Of a stretch of DNA of 64,000 bases, positions 59,593 through 64,000 are shown piece by piece. The translations under genes and the position numbers were made by a program. Below the pieces are notes generated by a model that was not told the DNA's origin, did not search any database, and was given only the letters and a program-made list of their open reading frames with translations. Location of the stretch: assembly GCA_017938795.1 (NCBI GenBank), contig JAGBAV010000012.1, forward strand, positions 1 through 64,000, written 5' to 3'. Each line of letters starts with the position of its first letter. Positions within the stretch are counted from its first letter, which is position 1. Origin of the DNA: Clostridia bacterium. GTDB lineage: Bacteria; Bacillota; Clostridia; Christensenellales; Aristaeellaceae.

Positions 59593-60124
59593 AACCCATC
59601 AGGATCAGGATACAGCCGCCAGCTGTCTGTGCGGCAGACTGCAGTCTGCTGCCTATGAGGCTGCCAAACGCAGCGCCGGACGAGCACAGCGCGAATGTTG
59701 TGACTGCGATGATCAAAAGCGCTGACGGCATATGTACGTGCAGCAGGGCAAAAGAGACGCCTGCTGCCAGGGCGTCGATGCTGGTCGCGACGGCAAGGGG
59801 AAGCATTGACGAAAAGGAGAGCGCACCGGACCTGTGATCTGATGAAGGCGAGCTGCTTTGCTCATTCCGGATCATACCAACGCCGACCAGCGTGAGGAGA
59901 ACGAAAGCGATATACGGCGAGACTGCGGACAATGCCGCTCCGATGCGAATGCTGAGCATGTATCCCAGCAGAGGCATGATGCACTGGAATACGCTGAAAT
60001 ACAAGGCGCAGGCGAATGCTGCGCGGAAACGCTGCTTATTACAGGCTATTCCTTTGCATACGGACGCCGCAAATGCATCTGCGGATAAAGCTGCTGCGAT
60101 CATGAGCAAATCGATGATGTGCAT
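59561..60124 (-). CDS. mntP: Manganese efflux pump MntP
   Basis: The 187-residue membrane protein has six hydrophobic segments in two DUF204 halves, with the paired acidic motifs LSADAFAASVCKG (~13-25) and TSIDALAAGVSFA (~113-125) that line the metal path. MntP exports Mn2+. GGAGGGAG lies 6 bases before the start. No yybP-ykoY manganese riboswitch is visible in the short upstream region, so control is unclear. Confidence 0.9.
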   Translation of the reverse strand: MHIIDLLMIAAALSADAFAASVCKGIACNKQRFRAAFACALYFSVFQCIMPLLGYMLSIRIGAALSAVSPYIAFVLLTLVGVGMIRNEQSSSPSSDHRSGALSFSSMLPLAVATSIDALAAGVSFALLHVHMPSALLIIAVTTFALCSSGAAFGSLIGSRLQSAAQTAGGCILILMGFRILLSHLLA

Positions 60125-60161
60125 ATATCTCCCTCCGGAGAATCGTATGCAGAGAATACAG

Positions 60162-60193
60162 AAAAAGACCGGTCTGATCAGACCGGTCTTTTT
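60162..60193. terminator. Perfectly palindromic terminator between mntP and the MBL-fold gene
   Basis: A 32-base perfect palindrome (AAAAAGACCGGTCTGA and its complement) works on both strands. Read on the minus strand it ends the MBL-fold gene. Confidence 0.92.
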
Positions 60194-60204
60194 CGTTGGT
60201 TGGG

Positions 60205-61119
60205 TTATTCCGTGGGTGCGTCCTGAAGGCGGTCAACGACCCAGATTTTGCCGTCGGTACGCATGCGGGTGATGCCCTGATAGGCGATGAGGTAGGGCAT
60301 ACCGATTTCCTCGAAATGCTTCTTCATATCCTTCATGACGTTTGCGGCGCCCGTGGTGATGCAAAGCTGCGGATCGACAGCGGCGCGGAACTCCACCATC
60401 ATCGGCGCATGACCATGATGAGGATACTTCAGAATGTCCGCCTTGAGCGATCCCTCCGGAAGCGTCTCCGCGAAGTACTTCTGGGAGCGGCTTTCGTTAT
60501 CGCCGCTCATCAGGAAGGTGCGATCACCGTAGGTGATGAAGAGCATGGCAGAGCGATCGTTGACGGGCCAGGAGGGGTTGACGTTGCGCTGAATCATGCG
60601 GATAGAGACTTCGCCGTTTGCGCCAAGGGACAGATGATCTCCATCGCCGATCTGCTCAACAGGTACGCCGTCGTCTTCCATGATGCGGACAATCTTGCGC
60701 ATACGCCAATCAAAATCGGCGGGGAAGGTGATCAGGAACTTCTTAAACGGCGCGTACTCGTGAATGATGGGGAAGCCCATGATGTGATCGCGGTGCGGGT
60801 GAGAGTTGTACGCGATATCGAAGTGATCAATCCCGACCAGTTCAATGGCCTCACGGATACGTGCATGCATCTCCTCGCTCTCCGTAGAGGAGTCGATGAG
60901 CATCGTTTCTTCACCGAAGCGGATGAAAGAGCAGTCCGAAGAGAAGATGCGGGGGAATATGATCTCAAGCAGCTGTGCATCGGGATCGAATGCGTACTGA
61001 GCATCAGGGTTTTCAATCAGATTGATGACGCAGCCCGCATCAGGCGCCTCGCACAGGGACAAAGCGGGAACCAGCAGCAAAAGCATGGCTATCGCTGCGA
61101 TGAAGAGTCGTTTCAGCAT
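60205..61119 (-). CDS. Exported metallo-beta-lactamase-fold protein, ComEC-like
   Basis: The 304-residue protein has a signal peptide (MLKRLFIAAIAMLLLLVPAL, with a Cys at 23 that does not form a good lipobox) and an MBL domain: SHPHRDHIMG (HxHxDH), LMSGDNESRSQ and YPHHGHAPMMVEF. This resembles the C-terminal domain of ComEC and stand-alone extracellular nucleases or hydrolases. It lies 56 bases downstream of the nucleoside ABC importer genes, which suggests, but does not prove, release of nucleosides from extracellular nucleic acid for uptake. Confidence 0.82.
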   Translation of the reverse strand: MLKRLFIAAIAMLLLLVPALSLCEAPDAGCVINLIENPDAQYAFDPDAQLLEIIFPRIFSSDCSFIRFGEETMLIDSSTESEEMHARIREAIELVGIDHFDIAYNSHPHRDHIMGFPIIHEYAPFKKFLITFPADFDWRMRKIVRIMEDDGVPVEQIGDGDHLSLGANGEVSIRMIQRNVNPSWPVNDRSAMLFITYGDRTFLMSGDNESRSQKYFAETLPEGSLKADILKYPHHGHAPMMVEFRAAVDPQLCITTGAANVMKDMKKHFEEIGMPYLIAYQGITRMRTDGKIWVVDRLQDAPTE

Positions 61120-61175
61120 ATCGTGTTTCTCTTTCTCTGGTGTTGCGATGGGAGCAAAGATGAGGCAGAGCCGTA

Positions 61176-62162
61176 TCAGCGCTCCTCACGGAAGTAGGCG
61201 AGGCCAAGGCTTGCAGGCGGCTGATCCTCACGCTTCTTGCGCAGGGAGGTGATGATCAGCACGGCAATGGTAACGACGTAGGGAACCATCTGGATCAGGT
61301 CGGTCACATAGCCCGGCACGCTGAAGCCAAGAAGCGCCGGCAGGAACTGATAAAGCCAGTACAGGACGCCGAACAGGTAGGAGCCCCAGATCGCAGAGAG
61401 CGGCTTCCACGTCGTGAAGATGACCAGCGCGACGGCCAGCCAGCCAAGCGCCTCGATCTGGCCGGTGGTCGCCCAGATACCCTGATTGTAGTCAAGCACA
61501 TAGTACAGACCGCCGAGGCCGGAGATACCCGCGCCGATGCAGGTAGCAAGATACTTATAGCGGGTAACATTGATGCCGGCAGCATCCGCAGTCGCAGGAT
61601 TCTCGCCGACGGCGCGCAGATTCAGACCGGAACGGGTGCGATTGAGGAAGATGTGCAGGACAATGGCCAATGCAATCGCAGCATAGACCATGAAGCCATA
61701 GCCAAAGAGGAGCTGACCCGGGATGCCAAGGCCGGAAAGAACGGGAACCCTCGTCTGGAAGGCCTTGTAGATCATCGTCTGGGTAGCCGTGCGGCCATCA
61801 AGGATATACACGCCGAAGAAGTTGGCGACGCCCATACCGAAGGTGGTCAGGGCAAGGCCGGTGACGTTCTGATTGGCGCGCAGGGTGATGGTCAGGAAGC
61901 TGTAGATCATGCCGCCGATCACGGATGCAGCAAATGCACAGCAGAGAGCCAGCACGATGCAGAAAACAGTATTGGGATTTGCCGCGGTGTTTTCATACAG
62001 ATAGGCGCTGGCAAAGCCTGCGAAGCCGCCCAGATACATGATGCCCGGGACGCCGAGGTTCAGGTTGCCGGATTTCTGGGTGAGGATCTCGCCCAGCGCG
62101 CCGTACATAATGATGGTGCCGAAGGGAATCGCGCGGGAAACCCATGCAATCAACGTATCCAT
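61176..62162 (-). CDS. Nucleoside-type ABC transporter permease 2 (NupQ/YufQ family)
   Basis: The 328-residue permease has 8-10 hydrophobic segments and the family motifs GALGEILTQKSGNLNLGVPG near the start and LRAVGENPATADAAGINVTR in the coupling loop. It pairs with permease 1 in importers of the BMP/simple-sugar type that take up nucleosides or purines. Start overlaps the permease 1 stop by ATGA, with GGAGGTG upstream. Confidence 0.9.
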   Translation of the reverse strand: MDTLIAWVSRAIPFGTIIMYGALGEILTQKSGNLNLGVPGIMYLGGFAGFASAYLYENTAANPNTVFCIVLALCCAFAASVIGGMIYSFLTITLRANQNVTGLALTTFGMGVANFFGVYILDGRTATQTMIYKAFQTRVPVLSGLGIPGQLLFGYGFMVYAAIALAIVLHIFLNRTRSGLNLRAVGENPATADAAGINVTRYKYLATCIGAGISGLGGLYYVLDYNQGIWATTGQIEALGWLAVALVIFTTWKPLSAIWGSYLFGVLYWLYQFLPALLGFSVPGYVTDLIQMVPYVVTIAVLIITSLRKKREDQPPASLGLAYFREER

Positions 62163-63265
62163 CAGCGCACCTCCTTGTGAATGCCGCGGACAATTAGCTT
62201 ATAGTTGATGAAGAATTCGCTGCCAAGGATAAAGAAGAGAATAATGCCGGCGATGATATCGGAGGCAAAATCGTTGAGCGCATACGCGGAGGCGATCTCC
62301 ATTGCGCCCTTGTCAAGGAAGATCAGCAGGAAGGAGATAAGCGCCATGGTGAACGTATTGAACTTGGACAGCCATGCGACGATGATTGCCGTAAAGCCGT
62401 TGCCGCCCGCCGTACCGGTGGAGATCGTCTGGTCGCGGCCGCCGACGATGAGGAAGCCCGTCAGACCGCAAAGGGCGCCGGAGATGATCATCGTACGGAT
62501 GATAACCTTGCCGACGTTGATGCCGGCATAGCGAGCTGTATTCTCGCTCTCGCCGACAACAGCGATCTCGTAGCCCTGCTTGGAGTAGCGCAGATAGCAG
62601 TACATCAGCACAACCAGCAGCACGACGACGAGGAGATTGATGTTGTAGCGCTGACCGAAGAACTGCGGGAACCAACCTGCCTTGCTCTTCATATTGAGCT
62701 TGCCAAGGCCGGACGCCTGACCGCGCCAGATATTGACGAAGCACGCGACAATCTGGATGGCGACGTAGTTCATCATCAGGGTGAACAGCGTCTCGTTCGT
62801 ATTGAAATGCGCCTTGAACCAGGCGGGGATAAAGCCCCAGAGAGCGCCGGCAAGGATGCTGGCGATAAGCATTGCGCTGTAAAGGAGCCAGTTGGGCACC
62901 TTGCCGCCGTAATAGACCATGACGGCAGCGGTGGCCAGCGCGCCGACGAGCACCTGACCTTCTGCGCCGGTATTCCAGAAGCGCATCTTGAAGGCGGGGG
63001 CAAGGGCAACGCCGATGAGCAGCAGGGAAGCCAGATCGCGCAGCGCCCAGGAGAAGCGCATAGCTGTAGAGAACGTTCCCTGGAACATGGTTGTATAGAC
63101 GGCGATCGGGTTGAGACCGGTGATGAAGAAGATGAACAGTGCATCGACGATCAGCGCCAGCAGAATCGCTGCAGCGCGGACGAGCACCTTCTGCTTCATG
63201 GTGGATTCGCTGCGCTTGACCACGCGCAGCAGCGGCTCATGAACCGCTGTATTGATCTGGCTCAT
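62162..63265 (-). CDS. Nucleoside-type ABC transporter permease 1 (NupP/YufP family)
   Basis: The 367-residue permease has ~10 membrane helices, FKMRFWNTGAEGQVLVGALA (~92-111) and VVGESENTARYAGINVGKVI (~236-255), the coupling segment also seen in permease 2. The N-terminal ~23 residues are hydrophilic. ATGA overlap with the ATPase gene before it. Confidence 0.9.
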   Translation of the reverse strand: MSQINTAVHEPLLRVVKRSESTMKQKVLVRAAAILLALIVDALFIFFITGLNPIAVYTTMFQGTFSTAMRFSWALRDLASLLLIGVALAPAFKMRFWNTGAEGQVLVGALATAAVMVYYGGKVPNWLLYSAMLIASILAGALWGFIPAWFKAHFNTNETLFTLMMNYVAIQIVACFVNIWRGQASGLGKLNMKSKAGWFPQFFGQRYNINLLVVVLLVVLMYCYLRYSKQGYEIAVVGESENTARYAGINVGKVIIRTMIISGALCGLTGFLIVGGRDQTISTGTAGGNGFTAIIVAWLSKFNTFTMALISFLLIFLDKGAMEIASAYALNDFASDIIAGIILFFILGSEFFINYKLIVRGIHKEVR

Positions 63266-64000
63266 CGATCAGTACCTCCGTGATTCTCCTGCAGGCTCGT
63301 CATGAGCAGGCCAAGCTCTTCCTTGCTGGTCTTGCGGCCTTCGACGATGCCGTTGTTCTTGCCGTCACAGAGGACGAGAATGCGGTCGCACAGATCGACC
63401 AGCACATCAAGATCCTCGCCGACATAGATGATGGCGACGCCCTTCTGCTTCTGCTCGTTGAGCAGATGATAGATCGTATAGCTGGTGTGGATGTCAAGGC
63501 CGCGAACGGCATAGGCGGTCATCAGCACGGAAGGCGCATCGGCGATCTCGCGGCCGACAAGAACCTTCTGGACATTTCCGCCGGAGAGGCGGGAGACCGG
63601 GGTGTTGATGGACGGGGTGACGACGCCCAGGGAATCCTTGATCTCCTCGGCAAGATGACGGGGCGCCTTGCGGTCGGCGAAGGGAGAATGGCCGCTGGTA
63701 TAGCTCTTGAGCATCATGTTGTCCACCATGCTCATGGAGCCGACCAGACCCATGCCAAGGCGATCCTCCGGCACGAAGGAAAGATGGACGCCCATATCGC
63801 GGATATCCTTCGGGGTCTTGCCGATCAGCTGCTCGGCGGTGGAGTCGCGGTCGTCGTCGGGATAATAGACGACGCTTGAGCCGGCGTCAACGTGCTGCAG
63901 GCCGGCGATGGCTTCCAACAGCTCCTTCTGGCCGTTGCCGGAGATGCCGGCGATGCCAAGGATCTCGCCGCTGAATGCTTCAAAAGAGATACTATCAAGC
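63262..64000 (-). CDS. Nucleoside-type ABC transporter ATPase (C-terminal part)
   Basis: The reading frame runs off the window; about 245 residues are visible. They are the second ATPase domain of a double-domain protein of the NupO/YufO/RbsA type: GEILGIAGISGNGQKELLEA holds its degenerate Walker A, VTPSINTPVSRLSGGNVQKV the signature, then GLDIHTSYTIYHLLNEQKQK and a final IIYVGEDLDVLVDLCDRILV. It would drive the two permeases encoded next. The signature glycines are intact. The binding protein (BMP family) should lie outside the window. Confidence 0.92.
   Translation of the reverse strand, partial: LDSISFEAFSGEILGIAGISGNGQKELLEAIAGLQHVDAGSSVVYYPDDDRDSTAEQLIGKTPKDIRDMGVHLSFVPEDRLGMGLVGSMSMVDNMMLKSYTSGHSPFADRKAPRHLAEEIKDSLGVVTPSINTPVSRLSGGNVQKVLVGREIADAPSVLMTAYAVRGLDIHTSYTIYHLLNEQKQKGVAIIYVGEDLDVLVDLCDRILVLCDGKNNGIVEGRKTSKEELGLLMTSLQENHGGTDR

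Noticed and set aside
60125..60204. yybP-ykoY manganese riboswitch before mntP
   Set aside because: The space between the terminator and the start codon is under 40 bases and lacks the riboswitch core.

Overview
The window is a GC-rich stretch of a bacterial chromosome from an endospore-forming member of the Firmicutes, most likely class Clostridia. It carries a complete spoIIIA operon, an alpha/beta-type small acid-soluble spore protein, an Asp23/AmaP/DUF2273 envelope operon, a T-box leader before metG, strong AGGAGG-type ribosome binding sites, sigma-A promoters, and an OLE RNA with its OapA partner. Nothing points to a plasmid or phage. The genus cannot be fixed from the sequence alone.

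Layout. 1-3490: end of a sugar-type ABC ATPase gene, a CdaR/PucR-type regulator and a secreted S41 protease. 3530-11430: a surface-polysaccharide cluster with four tandem family-2 glycosyltransferases, a polysaccharide pyruvyl transferase, an F420-hydrogenase-beta-like iron-sulfur protein and a MATE/flippase-type transporter, nearly all joined by ATGA overlaps. 11450-15160: comEC, a divergent ParB-like gene and tadA. 15280-19760: lysA with its own promoter, a serine hydrolase on the minus strand, an M20 peptidase and an O6-alkylguanine methyltransferase. 19760-24995: a zinc-ribbon membrane protein (minus strand), a small membrane protein, and a cysteine desulfurase/ThiI pair for tRNA thiolation. 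25015-29360: spoIIIAA to spoIIIAH. 29363-31120: asp23, amaP and DUF2273. 31160-43960: a long housekeeping operon (nusB, a TsaD paralogue, folD, xseA, xseB, two extra xseB-like genes, ispA, a DUF212 gene, OLE RNA, oapA, dxs, tlyA, nadK, argR, recN).

43960-47530: dapA and asd on the minus strand, with a divergent M20 amidohydrolase. 47550-55040: a YesL-like membrane protein, a SASP gene too short for most gene finders, a methyltransferase, hslO, a TPR and a HEAT-like protein, and a second zinc-ribbon membrane protein. 55070-59590: T-box and metG, tatD, a methyltransferase and an acetyltransferase. 59560-64000 (minus strand): mntP, a secreted metallo-beta-lactamase-fold protein, and a nucleoside-type ABC importer (two permeases and the end of the ATPase).

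Two regions stand out. Between xseB and ispA lie two 259-bp tandem copies, 257/259 identical. Each encodes a 90-residue protein whose first ~18 residues resemble the start of IspA and whose remainder resembles XseB, and every junction in the series uses the same 14-nt gene overlap. Just downstream is a ~600-nt non-coding RNA gene with its own promoter and terminator. Its position in an isoprenoid/exonuclease VII operon and the membrane protein gene after it identify it as OLE RNA and OapA. Other points of note are a spoIIIAE gene whose only plausible start is CTG, very short SpoIIIAF and SpoIIIAG proteins, and a 12-bp hairpin that buries the ribosome binding site of the SASP gene.
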